This document shows positions 1-11,270 of a DNA stretch of 64,000 bases, one piece after another (within the stretch, counting starts at the first letter, position 1; each line of letters opens with the position of its first letter). The stretch comes from Flammulina velutipes (Eukaryota > Basidiomycota > Agaricomycetes > Agaricales > Physalacriaceae). The position numbers and the translations under genes are program-made. The DNA is taken from positions 1,798,001 through 1,862,000 of the forward strand of contig CM022369.1 of assembly GCA_011800155.1 (NCBI GenBank), in the 5' to 3' direction. The notes beneath the pieces were generated by a model that saw nothing but the letters and a program-made list of their open reading frames with translations, searched no databases and was not told the DNA's origin.

Positions 1-1307
1 ATGAACAATACCGGTGAGCTAGAAAAGCTATGACGGTGGAATCGATACCACCACTAAAAAGTATAGCTACCCTTGCCTCATTGGCAGGCCTGTAGATGTG
101 TTAATAGGATCGTAACGTAGGGAAAAACGCCATACATCGATTTCTTTGGGATATTTTGTACGCGCAGCATAACACTCTTATCTAGATGCGAAATAAGCCC
201 GCTCACAGCATCTGATAGGTACTCCGGAATCGAGTCCAAAGAGGAGATGCACGGGGGGTTATCAGGTGGTATTATGGGGTTCACTTGAGCGGGGACAGCC
301 TGTGGAAAAAACCAATTATTATCCGTAAGATCGACATTATAATCGTAGCACATACAAAACTATTGTTGGAAGGCATGGACGGCGATCGGTCCAGAGGTGT
401 GACAAAGTCCTCGAAGCGGGACATATCCCCGCAGCGAGAAAGACCATCGACATCAAGGCAGTAAATGTGTTCTGTCGAGAGATCTTCGAAGGTCTCCATC
501 TCTGGTGAGCGACTTGCCACAGAAGACAACATTAAATACGGATGGATATGGGATGGTTTGTGCACTAGCAAAGATCGTCGTCCCAATGGGTCCCTCCCGT
601 ATATCAGTTGTTTCGTAGATTTCTGCAGGAATACGACTGAGCGAAGAAGCAGCTAGAAGTGATGAAGGTATTCGTACAAGATAAAATACGAATGCATATC
701 TGCCAGTGCAATTCAGCAAGATGCACATAAGACGTGATTGAAATACACTTACGGCCCTTCGATAGTCGCAAAAAGGTCTCTGAGCTCAGAAGTCGATCTA
801 CAAGCAGAAGTAGTTTCAAAAAGTCGTACTCCGTCATTTTCGTTTAGGTCGACCTAGTATTGCCAATGTAAGTCACATATGGAAACCTGAAGGTGATGGC
901 ATACCTCTACTCCTTCAAATATCTACAACTTGCGATACGTGAAAAGCTTGTGCCAGGGTCAATAGTGCTCACCTCCCCGTTCCAACACAGAATGTCACCG
1001 TCTAAGCGAGTGTGAGGTTGATCTATTGTATAATCATCTCCCCGAAGTCGAAGTTCAGATGCATAGAACTGGATGGTCAACCCTCGCGTAGATTCCGGTA
1101 AGCGGTCCAAGTCAACGCAATGCTCTTTCTGTGAGTCTGGTCCTGCAGTTCAAGTTCAATACGTATTATTATATGGAAGGCTCGAAGAAGAATTTGACCT
1201 CTCAAGGCATTGGCGTTCCTAAGCTTGTCTCCCAGAGAGTTGAAAGCGGAGTCGTCCTTTATATTGTTTGGGTCTTGGAATCGCGCTGAACAGAAAATGC
1301 CACACAT
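1..1307 (-). CDS. asparagine synthetase domain-containing protein (ASNSD1-like), 3' end cut off
   Basis: The protein opens MCGIFCSARF, so Cys2 can serve as the N-terminal nucleophile of a class II glutamine amidotransferase domain. A 56-nt intron is removed to give ALRGPDSQKEH, and CWNGEV follows, both usual in this domain. At the left edge the reverse strand reads AILFSGGIDST, the PP-loop (SGGxDS) of the asparagine synthetase ATP-binding domain. This order and the divergent first domain fit ASNSD1-like proteins better than the classical asparagine synthetase; amidotransferase activity is inferred from the family. At least four introns are needed to join the coding blocks near 78-350, 450-730, 905-1085 and 1250-1307. 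The C-terminal half lies outside the window. It is tandem with the downstream-coordinate dehydrogenase gene, whose stop lies 197 bp upstream of this start. Confidence 0.8.
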
Positions 1308-1504
1308 GAACCTAAGAGTCAAAAGGTAATGATCAATCGATCACGTCCGATTTCGGTCCGAAGATATCACCGCGCCACATTCAACGCTTGAAGGTACCAA
1401 ACTGTACGTTGAAAGATCATTTCTATACATGTTGTCTCCGTAATGTACATTTACGCTTGGTTTATGTATACATTCAAATACAACAACTCGTCTTCTTAGA
1501 GGCT

Positions 1505-3459
1505 CTATGTAGTGTAGGTCGATGCAGACACGTTTCCACCGCGTCCAGTCCAATTGACGTCTAAAAATGTGTCAGGTAGAGTATTGAAAAGGAGAAAAGC
1601 CTTACGGATGTCCTGGCCAGCCTGGAATTTGGCGTTCTCTTTGCCTGGCAAGACACGGAAAGTGTGTGCACCAAAGTAGTCACGCTGCTATGAATTCAGA
1701 TCAAAGGTCTTCGGAATTGGCGGAATACCCACCTGCGCCTGGAGAAGGTTGGCGGGCACAATCTCGCTCCTGTATCCGTCGAAGAAAGCCAGAGCAGTGC
1801 TGAAGGCGGGAGTGGGAATACCCCAAAGGACACCCTGTGCGATGACACGCCTCCAACCAGGTTGAGCCTTGTGTACGGCTTGAGGAGGTTAACGGGGCAG
1901 TAAAAAGAAAGAAGAAAAGAACAATACCCTTGTTGAAGAAGTCGTCAAACAGCAGGGACTCGAGTGCCGGGTTCTTGTTATATGCTGAGGTGATATCTTT
2001 CAAGAAGACACTCTACACTGATTTTAGATGACGGCAGCTGTCGAGTTCCGAAAGAACGAACCTTGATGATACAGCCGCCACGCCACATGCTGGCAATCCC
2101 GGCATAGTTCAAGTTCCAGTTCATCTAGACAGATGTCACTTATATACGTGGCACGTTCGTGGTGGATGCTCACCTCCTTGGCAGTCTCACGCATGAGCAT
2201 GAAGCCCTGGGTGTAAGAGATGATCTTGGAAGCGTAGAGGGCCTGTTCGAGATCATCGATGAAGAGCTGCTTGTCCCCACGGAATGGTTCTTTCTGGGGT
2301 CCGGAGATGATCTTGCTGGCGCGGACACGCTCTTCCTTGATAGAGGATAGACAACGAGCAAAGACTGCCTCGCCGATGAGGGTGACTGCGAAATATTAGC
2401 ACCGACGATGGGATGATAAATCATCTTACCTGGGGTTCCAGCGTCCAACGCAGCAATAGCGGTCCACTTTCCGGTACCCTTCTGGCCAGCCTTGTCCAAA
2501 ATCTTGGTGACGACGGGCTCGCCATCATCGTCCTTGAATTTAAGAATGTTGGCAGTGATGTCGATGAGGAAAGAGTCAAGAACACCCTTGTTCCACTTCA
2601 AGATGATATCGGCAATCTCGTCTTCTTCCAGACCAAGACCACGTTTGAGGATATCGTAGGCTTCCGAGATGAGTTGCATGTCACCGTACTCGATACCTAG
2701 GAATATCGGTGAGAAACGCGTCTCCATTTCGCAAAGATAGAACATACCATTATGAACCATCTTGACGTAGTGACCGGCACCTTCTTCGCCGACCCAGTCA
2801 CAGCACGGCTCCCCGTATGCTTGGGCAGCAGTCTTTTGGAAGATTTCTTTGATAGCCGGCCAGGCAGCCTTGGAACCACCAGGCATGAGAGAAGGGCCGT
2901 AACGGGCACCCTCTTCACCACCAGAAACACCAGATCCAACAAAGAGGAGACCCTTAGCCTCGAGCTCTTTGGTGCGACGGTTAGAGTCAGGGTAGTGAGA
3001 GTTACCGCCATCGATGATGATATCACCGGCCTCGAGGAATGGAACCAGTTGGCTGATGAAAGAATCGACGGCGGCGCCAGCCTTGACGAGGAGGATAATT
3101 TTGCGAGGTGTCTTGAGCTTTGAGCAGAGCTCCTCGATAGAGTGGGCACCCTGGACATTAGTACCTGTTTGAAGATTAGATTAGACATATCGGAGATGAC
3201 AGGAGGGGTCACCTTTGGCCTCATTGGCCAAGAATGCATCGACTTTCTCAGTAGTACGGTTGTAGGCAACGACATTGAAGCCCTTGTCGTTCATGTTGAG
3301 AATCAAGTTCTGGCCCTAGGAGAACGAGTGAGTCAGACATGGATCGCAACGACGAGAAAGAACTAACCATGACGGCCAAACCGATGAGTCCGATGTCTCC
3401 ACTGAGGACTGTGTAAACGGCATAGAAAAAAACACGGTGGATGATACGCACGTAGCCAT
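1505..3459 (-). CDS. 6-phosphogluconate dehydrogenase, decarboxylating
   Basis: Converts 6-phosphogluconate to ribulose 5-phosphate, CO2 and NADPH in the cytosolic oxidative pentose phosphate pathway. The first exon is only 8 nt (ATG GCT AC); splicing gives MATGDIGLIGLAVMG, the NADP-binding Rossmann loop of the family. Further on come GPSLMPGGS and GHYVKMVHNG (around 2720-2890), which carry the substrate-binding and catalytic Lys/Asn region. The C-terminus reads DYFGAHTFRVLPGK, then after the last intron NWTGRGGNVSAST and a stop, the usual end of eukaryotic enzymes. At least six short introns interrupt the gene, and the coding length looks complete. It is divergent from the oxysterol-binding gene. 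The enzyme of the preceding pathway step, 6-phosphogluconolactonase, lies at 6606-7446. Confidence 0.97.
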
Positions 3460-3797
3460 GATTGCGATGAGAGAGTATGTGGTGGTAGGAAAGAAAGATG
3501 TGGCACCCTGGTCACTCTAGAAAAGCCTTTACCGGTCCGCCCGTCCGCTTACTCATAATTTAGATCGCATCGATGGTGACAGTCAGCGGCATCGGTGTTG
3601 CCCCGACGCCCATTGAAACGAAATATGTACTGATCTTGTTGAGGCTACCGTACAGCAACATTCAGATATACAAAGCGTTGTTGTAGAGATATTGAAAAAT
3701 GTTCGGACCCCGGGTGAACACCGGCCGACAACCATCGCTCTTTAACCCGACTCTAGCCTACTCTAACCCAACACCCACACCCCTATTGCTCTGAAGC
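3460..3797. other. intergenic: divergent promoter region
   Basis: This 338-bp gap separates the start of 6-phosphogluconate dehydrogenase (reverse) from that of the oxysterol-binding protein (forward), so it must hold both promoters. A pyrimidine-rich, CCCA/CTCT-type stretch at about 3725-3790 precedes the forward start, as is common near fungal transcription starts. I see no coding region or RNA gene. Confidence 0.6.
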
Positions 3798-6400
3798 ATG
3801 GGCTCCCAGAGCACGGTGGCGCGCGCGTCTCTTTCGCTGAGTATGCCCTATTCTGGTGTTTCTGCGGCTACGAATCGCGTCGTCGCGTACGAAGGTTGGG
3901 TTCTCAAGAAGAGGCGAAAGAAGATGCAAGGTATTTCCTTTCGTAGCGCCAGGGGGCATTCCTGTTGATGTGCCGTAGGATTCGCGCGTCGGTACTTTAC
4001 GCTCTACCAATCCGGCTTACTGTCATACGCCTTCGAGCCAGGTCAGCCAGTCCGGGATCAAATATCCTTGCACCAAGCTGCTATTTCCACCGCTCCTGGT
4101 CGCAAAGACATTCATCTCGATTCCAACACTGCTACCTTTCACATTAAATGCCTCAGTACCGATGACTTCAACCAATGGATGGCGGCTTTCAGGTAACCTC
4201 CTCCGCCGCCGCCTCTCAATGACTCTCATATTGTCAAAGGAAATTTGTGGCCATTGGTGTAGAGCTCCGAAAGACCAATAGCATCCGAGCGGCTTCGCGC
4301 CAACAAGGAACACTCAATTTCGCCCGTACAGGTGCAGCTACAGGTGCAGTTTTGGAAGAAATGGCTGCGGTGAATACCTCCATCCATCTTTAATGATTTC
4401 GCTGACGGAATCTCAGACTATACGCGAACTAGAAGTCACAGTTTCTGTAATGAAACCAGACATTTCACCAAAGAGAAATCATAGTTTTGGCAAGAACAGG
4501 AGCGAGAAAGATAAACACAAGGAATCCGCCTCAGTCTTTGGCTTATTTGGCAAGAAAGAGAAATGTATGTCTCCTATACACTACACCTGTTAGTTGCATT
4601 AACATCTAGATCACAGCCTCCCACAACCCGACGAGCCCCTCAGAGTTTGGTGTGGAACAAGCTCACAACGAGATCGGTCATTACTCAGATGCATCGTATC
4701 AGAAACTATCGGAAATTTTGGAGGCGCTGAAGAAACAACACGCGTCTCTCCTGAAACTACAACTTCCCACCTATTCTGATTCATCTTCTCATCCTTCACC
4801 GTTGCTTCCCACTACTGCCGAAGAGGATGGACACCGTGTTCCGGATCGCTTCTCAGACAGCCCAGCATTTTCCAGGATGTCGAAACGCCATTCAATTGCA
4901 ACTACAGCAACTGAAAGTCTCAACGAATGGTTTGATGCTTCGGAAGGCAACGAAGGGGCCCAAGAATTTGTACTGGACGCACAGACCTTTGGTGACGCCT
5001 CCGAACCACCAAGCAGAATGCTCACCAACGAGAGTCGGAGTAGCCTGGATCACATTGATAACTCAAGCATCGATACTGATATTGCTGAGGAAGAGCCTCC
5101 CGCCAGAAAGCCCAGTGAGGATAAGGGACGACCCGATCCGGTCACCTCTGCTCTGCAGGTAGCTAGACGCGCGTATCTACCAGCGCCCGTGATCGGCGAT
5201 GAAGGCAGCCTATTCTCAATGCTGAAGAAAAATGTCGGAAAGGCAAGGGCATCACAAATCTCTCCTTATCGAGTTTCTCACACTCCCCATACAGGACCTA
5301 TCGACCATTGCCCTTCCTGTATCATTCAATGAGCCGCTGACATTGTTGCAAAGAGCAGCTGAAGAAGTCGAATATTATGATCTACTCTCCCAGGCTGCAA
5401 GTACGACGGACTCAGTGGACCGCATGCGATACGTAGCTGCGTTCGCCGTTTCAAGTTACACTCACACAAAACACCGGACCGGTCGCAAAGGATTGTACGA
5501 GTAAATCATCACATGGCCGTGTCACTGCTCACCCCATTTCAGTAATCCCATGCTGGCTGAAACATACGAAGACGTGCGGATGAAATTCATCGCTGAGAAA
5601 GTTCGCCACAATCCTCTTGAGATGGCCTATCATGCTGAAGGCACAAATTGGGAACTCTATGCCACATCCGTGGGCAAGACTAAATTTTGGGGTAAAAGCC
5701 TCGAGATCATCCCAACGGGAACAACACATCTCAAAATTGGGGAGGATCACTTTGAATGGTATCTACGCAACTTCAACCAGTCCGCTCTCGCTGACGATGA
5801 ACCAGGAAGAAACCTTCTTCGTTTATGCGGAATCTCATGGTTGGCACAAAGTACCTGGAACATGTCGGCAAGCTCACAATCGAGAATGTCACGAACCGAA
5901 GTCGCTGCGTCCTCGAATTCAAGCAGAGCGGCTATTGGGGAGTTTCCAACGTTGTATCAGGCGTGATTTATTCTCCCGATGGTGACGCCGTTTCTCAGCT
6001 TGAGGGAAAGTGGGACGAGCAAATGTCAGAGACAGTCGATGAGTCTCATCTGCGCATTCTATGGAGGGCGTCTCCATGGCCCAAAGAGACTCATGATTAC
6101 TACGGGTTTACTTCGTACTCGATGACTCTCAACGAAATTACAGACGACATCAAAGCTATCCTGCCTCCTACGGATTCACGATATCGTCCTGATGTCCGTG
6201 CTTTGGAGGACGGGGACATTACACTCGCGGACGAGGAGAAGTTACGCGTTGAGGAGATCCAACGGGAGCGAAGGCGAAGGGGAGAGGACAGACAACCCCG
6301 ATGGTTCAAACAGGTGGGGGACGAATGGATCTACACAGGAGGGTACTGGGAGGCACGCGCCAAAGGCTGGAAGGGTGCCAAGATCTTGCCACTGTGGTAG
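3798..6400 (+). CDS. oxysterol-binding protein homologue (PH plus ORD domains, Osh3-like)
   Basis: A predicted lipid-transfer protein of the OSBP/Osh family, which exchanges sterol or other lipids for PI4P at membrane contact sites. Residues about 28-115 form a PH domain (VVAYEGWVLKKRRKKMQGF, ending DDFNQWMAAFR). A low-complexity Ser/Glu-rich linker with a possible coiled coil follows. The ORD domain starts at ALPVSFNEPLTLLQRAAEE, continues through NPMLAETYED and KFWGKSLEIIPTGTTHL, and ends with the basic DRQPRWFKQ and YTGGYWEAR motifs. The family signature EQVSHHPP is altered to EKVRHNPL. An apparent frame break near 5760 disappears when a 47-nt intron (5759-5805) is spliced, giving HFEWKKPSSFMRNLMVG. 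There is no GOLD domain in front of the PH domain, unlike yeast Osh3. The next gene starts 205 bp downstream on the same strand. Confidence 0.9.
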
Positions 6401-6605
6401 GATGAACGCGATCTTTGGACGGATTGGAAGCATCTACTATACATTACACATAACACTAATAGGACGGTCATTGTCATTAATGCATTAAATACAAATACAC
6501 TTTAAACTAATATGAAATAGCTAGAGAAATGGATGACATCACGTACTCGGTACTCGAAGGCTCCGAAAGCTTGGCTTGCTCTGAACCATCGCTGAACTAT
6601 ACACA

Positions 6606-7446
6606 ATGGCTGCGATACACCATTCTCCCAGCCCCAGTATTCTCTACTCTTTTCCATCCGTCGAAATCCTTACAGTGAAGCTGGCGTCCTTCATCCTCAA
6701 GGCGCAGAAAGGAGCCGTCGATAAGAAAGGCCGCTTCACCATCGCCTTATCTGGCGGCTCGCTGCCCAGTATGCTTGAAGGGCTCATTGGAAAAGAAGGC
6801 GTAAAGTGGGATAAATGGTGAGAACTCTTTATCTTTTTGGGAGAGTACAGTTGGTTAATTTTTTTTTTCCTACAGGCAAGTGTTCTACGTTGACGAACGT
6901 GTCGTTCCCCTCGACCACCCCGATTCAAATCACCTCTCCTGCACCGAAAAGTTGTTCTCGAAAGTGCCCATTCCTTCATCCAACATCCACACCATCGACA
7001 CCAGCCTCCTGGACGATTTGGAGGAGCTTTCTGATGCCTACGAGAAGGAGCTTATCCAGGAATTTGCGCAGAAGGATGCGGCACGATTCCCGGTCTTTGA
7101 TCTCATACTTCTTGGTATGGGTCCAGATGGACACACTGCGTCCCTTTTCCCAGGCCACGAGCTGTTGTCGGAAGATGATCGCTGGGTCGCATATTTGGAC
7201 GACTCACCCAAATCACCCTCGAGACGAATCACGTTCACGTATCCCGTGATTAACCACGCTGCGCGGGTCGTCTTCGTCGTATCCGGAGATGACAAGGCTG
7301 AGATGCTGAGCAGCGTCCTCGATAAACCGGAGTTGGGCATTCCTGCTGCGAGGGTCAAGCCCGTCTATCCCGGTCATCTGTACTGGTTTGTGGACGAGGC
7401 TGCTGCAACAAAGGTCCAGTTTGCCCAATCCGAATTCAAACTCTAG
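6606..7446 (+). CDS. 6-phosphogluconolactonase
   Basis: Hydrolyses 6-phosphogluconolactone to 6-phosphogluconate, the second step of the oxidative pentose phosphate pathway. The motifs of the Sol/devB family are in order: ALSGGSLP near residue 50, [17 protein letters not shown] near 72-90, and [19 protein letters not shown] near 145. A single 58-nt intron (6818-6875) splits a Trp codon and restores WDKWQVFYVDE. The total of about 260 residues is normal for the family, and the start ATG is the first one available. It is convergent with the branched-chain aminotransferase, with 91 bp between the two stop codons. The enzyme acting on its product is encoded at 1505-3459 on the other strand. Confidence 0.96.
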
Positions 7447-7537
7447 ATTATCCGAGTGGGAACGTCAAGAAGTAGTTTGCGCCCGCCGTTATGTATTAGT
7501 AACTCTGGACAGTTATCGAGTATACGATATGCTTATT

Positions 7538-9224
7538 CTATACTGTGACACTCCATTCACTTTGGATCGTTCCTACTTGACGTCCCGACAACTCCTTCAA
7601 GATAGGTCGCGATATCGGTCCCAGGCCGTCCGCCTCTGTCGGGATAAGGATATCAGAGCCAAGGTATCCAATTTTCTCCACTGTGCTGATAACAGCAGCA
7701 GTACCTACGGAAGCTATTTCAATTACAAATTCACGACGGAGGAGAATGATCTTACCAGCGCCAAATAGCTCGACAAGGCTGCCAGATTCGGAGGCAGAAA
7801 TGATCTCGCTCATGGTGACACGACGCTCAGAGATAGTCAGGTTGTTTGAGAGTTCTGGGAGGGCCTTCTTGCCAGAAACATGTTCCCTTGCGAGTGTCAA
7901 GACAGAGTCGCGAGTGATACCGGGTAAGATCATGCCGTCAAGAGGAGGAGTAACAAGCTCGTAACCTGGAAAGATTCAGCATGGAATCGTGATCTGAGTA
8001 GTCTTACCTCCGTCCTTCTTGAACACAACAAACATATTCATCGTACCCACCTAAGTAGACAACGATTAGTTTTTGCACTGCGTACATTGAGAGAAGAGAC
8101 TCACCTCTGTCACTTCGTGGTCGGGTCCATGGAGCCATAGATTTTGAACATAGCCTTTTTCCACTGCGAGCTTTTGGGGCATAACGCCCGGCGCGTAGTT
8201 TGCTCCGAGCTTGTAAGCACCAGTTCCTACATGAAGGATTACAGATTGATTGGATGGTAGAAAAGTTGGTCGTACCTCCAGGGGCCGCCCTAATGTACTC
8301 GGTTGTACCGTAGAGCGCAATGGGTTTGAAGCCTTTCGGGTAATACGGTCCTACGGGACTGCAGATAACAAAGATGAGAGCCTCGTTGGGTGGATTTATT
8401 CCAATCGCCCGTTGTGTTCCGACTATGAGGCTTAATTCGGTTGATGTGTGTGAGAGAGGGGGGAATGTGCGTACTCATTGTGGGGCGAATATATAGACTG
8501 TGACCAGGCTCTTGTGGAATCCAATCTTTGTCGATACGAACCAGCTCTTTGATCAAGTCTAGAAGTGCTTCTCCGTCGAAGTTCTGAGACGAAGAATATT
8601 ATGACAAGAACTTGGGGATATACGCGACTTACGGGTAGTGCGATGCGGGCAGCGCTGCCGTTCATCCTTTTCATGTTCATGTCGGGGCGGAACAAGGATA
8701 TTTTTCCAGTTTCATCACGATATGCCTTCATTCCTTCGAAAATAGTCTGAGCATAGTGTAGGACGGTGGAACTCGGCTCTAGGTGTAATGGGCCATCTAA
8801 GAAGGTTGAATGTTAAAAGTAGACTGGCATGGCGGATGCTTACAAGGCTCAATCTGAGGTGTTTTCCACCCATCAATGGCACTCCAAGGGATAGTCAACA
8901 TATGGTTGGTCTACTCCCATGTCAACGATGCATGCGAGCGAAGGCATAGAAGGTGCACTAACAAATGTACGACCAAACACGAGGGATTTGGAAGGTGGAG
9001 GAGATACGGCATTTTCATTTCGAGTTATCTTCAGACGGCTTGGCTGCAAAGTTGGTTGGCGAGGGTACGGGTTCTGAGGATGACTCGATTACCTGTATGT
9101 CTGGCAAGGCAGTAGTCAACGAACCCAGTGTCGGTTGGGAGGCATATCCAGCGCGGTGTACCAGAAAGAATGAACGGGAGGGCCTAAAGCTTCGCAGAGT
9201 GTTCACCGAATTGATAGACCGCAT
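7538..9224 (-). CDS. branched-chain amino acid aminotransferase, probably mitochondrial
   Basis: A PLP-dependent fold-type IV enzyme that interconverts Leu, Ile and Val with their 2-oxo acids. The N-terminus [19 protein letters not shown] is rich in Arg and Ser, has no acidic residue, and looks like a mitochondrial targeting sequence. Family blocks follow: [74 protein letters not shown], and, after splicing, [19 protein letters not shown]. The C-terminus IQSEWSVTV resembles the usual end. Many short introns interrupt the gene. The start at 9224 is the first ATG that gives the presequence. Only 109 bp separate it from the divergent LRR gene. Confidence 0.94.
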
Positions 9225-9333
9225 ATTTAGCAAACAAATTGAGATTGCCAAGTTCAAGAGTGACTCAAGATAAACATACCAGACGGATGTCGGACCGATC
9301 GGCTGTACTCGGGCTTTTCTGACAAAGACGACC

Positions 9334-11155
9334 ATGACTCGCACGAAACGAGCGCGTACTCGCGAATTTGGCGCTCCCTCAGATGCCGACGATCAAGCTG
9401 CACAAAATAACTCGCCATCGTCTTCTTCTTCTTCAACTCGCACCCTTCCTACTTTACATGTTCCCTCGCTCTCCAATCTGTGCGCAAGAGTATTTGCAGC
9501 CAACTTTATCAAGCTACACAGCAAGGATCACACATGGAAGCGAACATCCGCATATCTGGAGCTCGTCCCGTATAGTTTAATCCCCAAGTTGTTCTCTATG
9601 CTATGTACCACCTGCCCAACTTTCATCTCACACGAGATAATTACGACTGTGCGCCACTCCGTTGTTTTGTGTTATCTACACTAATTGTTGTGTGCAGTAT
9701 TTCATGCGGACCAATATACTTACACTGTCCCACGAGCTACCCGGCGTCAGAAAGCACACTTTGCAAGCAATACCAAGAATGAATAACTCACTGCAAGAGC
9801 TTCGTCTCACAGGCTTTGGAAAGTTCGGGGACGACGTCTTTGCGTCAGTAGTCTCCCAGTTGCCCGAACTTAGGATTCTAGTGCTCGCGTGGGCCACTAC
9901 TCTCTATAGATGACCTTCGCTTGACGCATTTTGCTAGCGAGTGCAAGGCTGTCAGCTCAAAGACAGTCGAAGCTGCCGCGGCAAACTGCCCGCAACTGCG
10001 AGTCGTCAATCTCAACTATACGGCTGCATCCCCTGCCTCTGTTGCAATCCTACTGGTTTCCTGTCCTCAGTTAGAGGTGTTAAAGGTCGCCAAGATCTCA
10101 AGTTGGGTCAGTTTGAGTTTCTTTACTGGTCAATCTGGTTCGCTGACCTCCCACAGACTGACGCCACGTTCTCGAAATTTCTGTCCAGCGTAGACCCAGC
10201 TTTTCGCCATATGGGTATCCGTACTTTGAAGGTTCGGCAGACATCACTCTCCGATACCTCGATGGCCGCTCTATGCGAAATGTGCCCCAATCTCCAGCGA
10301 CTGGATGTCTCTTTTACCGCGGTGCGGCGACCGTCACCATGGCTCACCAGCGGAATAGGCCCTCAGATAACGAAGCTATTGTTGACCTCGACCGCTATTT
10401 CTGGCCCTGCGCTGCTAGATGTTTTGGCTGCGTTGACTAACCTTACGAAATTATCATTGGGCGCGTTAGGACTGGGAACAAGCCCAAATACATCAGTTAG
10501 CAACACCTCAGCCATGACATTAACCGACAATGATTTATACTCCCTCACGGACATCCTTGCCAGCCATGGAAGATTGGAATCGCTCAGTCTTGTCAACAAC
10601 GCCAAACTTGGGTTCAACAACAAAGGCAAAGGCTCGTTACAGTATCTAATCAGGCTAGTCGGAAGAAATTGCAAGGTAGGGTCACTGTTTGACTCGTCAT
10701 ATCCAGGTTTCTCACTTAGGTTTAGTATCTAAACCTATCATCTATCAATTATCTCTCTTCTTCCGACCTTATTGGACTGATTTCTGATCTGGAGAATGCC
10801 AACTGCGCGCCGTCTCTTCAGACCCTCCTCTTGAACAACACAGGTGTCGACGACGATGCTGCTCCTTTCTTGTCTTGTTGCCCCGAGCTTGAGACGCTCG
10901 AACTAGCTGGAACAAAGGTCACAGGTACTCCGCCTGAATATTGTCATCGTAGTTTCTCCTGACACTCTGAGTGTAGAAGAAGGACTGCTTCCCATTATCG
11001 ATGCTTGCCATAAGCTCAAAAACCTTGACCTCACAAGTTGCAGAGGTGTCAGTGTTGCAGACAGACGACGGTTCTTTACGGTCAGTGCTGTTCAGTAGCG
11101 ATGTATTTGAGCTAACTTTACACTTATGTAGGTCTGGGCGGATGCAAGGAAATAA
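9334..11155 (+). CDS. leucine-rich repeat protein, function unknown
   Basis: The first 45 residues are charged and Ser-rich (MTRTKRARTREFG). A region starting SLSNLCARVFAANF follows, then leucine-rich repeats of about 25-26 residues of the cysteine-containing kind (for example NCPQLRVVNLNYT, SCPQLEVLKVA, MCPNLQRLDVSFTAV, CCPELETLELAGTKV, LKNLDLTSCRGVSVADRR). Such repeats are typical of F-box/AMN1/Rad7-like proteins, but I cannot recognise an F-box. A seeming frameshift near 9890 is removed by a 49-nt intron (9889-9937) that joins ELRILVLAECKAVSS. The last exon is only VWADARK plus stop. A role as a substrate-recognition or scaffold protein is inference from the repeat class only. It shares a 109-bp divergent promoter with the aminotransferase. 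Confidence 0.8.
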
Positions 11156-11190
11156 TTGGTCCGAGAACAACGTAGTCTCGTATGAGTTCA

Positions 11191-11218
11191 CTGCATTGTA
11201 CTGACTGCATTGTACTGA
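11191..11218. repeat. 14-bp tandem duplication
   Basis: Two perfect copies of CTGCATTGTACTGA stand head to tail in the short gap between the convergent LRR and GH74 stop codons. No function is apparent; it looks like a small slippage duplication in a 3' untranslated region. Confidence 0.85.
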
Positions 11219-11270
11219 CTGCTCTCATAATCTGTATTCTCTAGAAATTCAAACAAGGTCTGACTTTATC

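Noticed and set aside
3700..3730. GGACCCCGGGTG resembling GGACCCGGGTGAC near the Helitron left end, as a possible solo Helitron remnant (also CCCCGGGT near 35300)
   Set aside because: The match is mostly the CCCGGGT palindrome and no TC start or CTAG end is near.
5750..5830. Apparent frameshift in the oxysterol-binding gene
   Set aside because: Splicing 5759-5805 gives WKKPSSFMRNLMVG, which matches the domain.
9880..9940. Apparent +1 frameshift inside the LRR gene
   Set aside because: A 49-nt intron (9889-9937) with a GTGGGC donor, a TTGAC branch-like site and a TTGCTAG acceptor restores ELRILVLAECKAVSS with correct repeat spacing.
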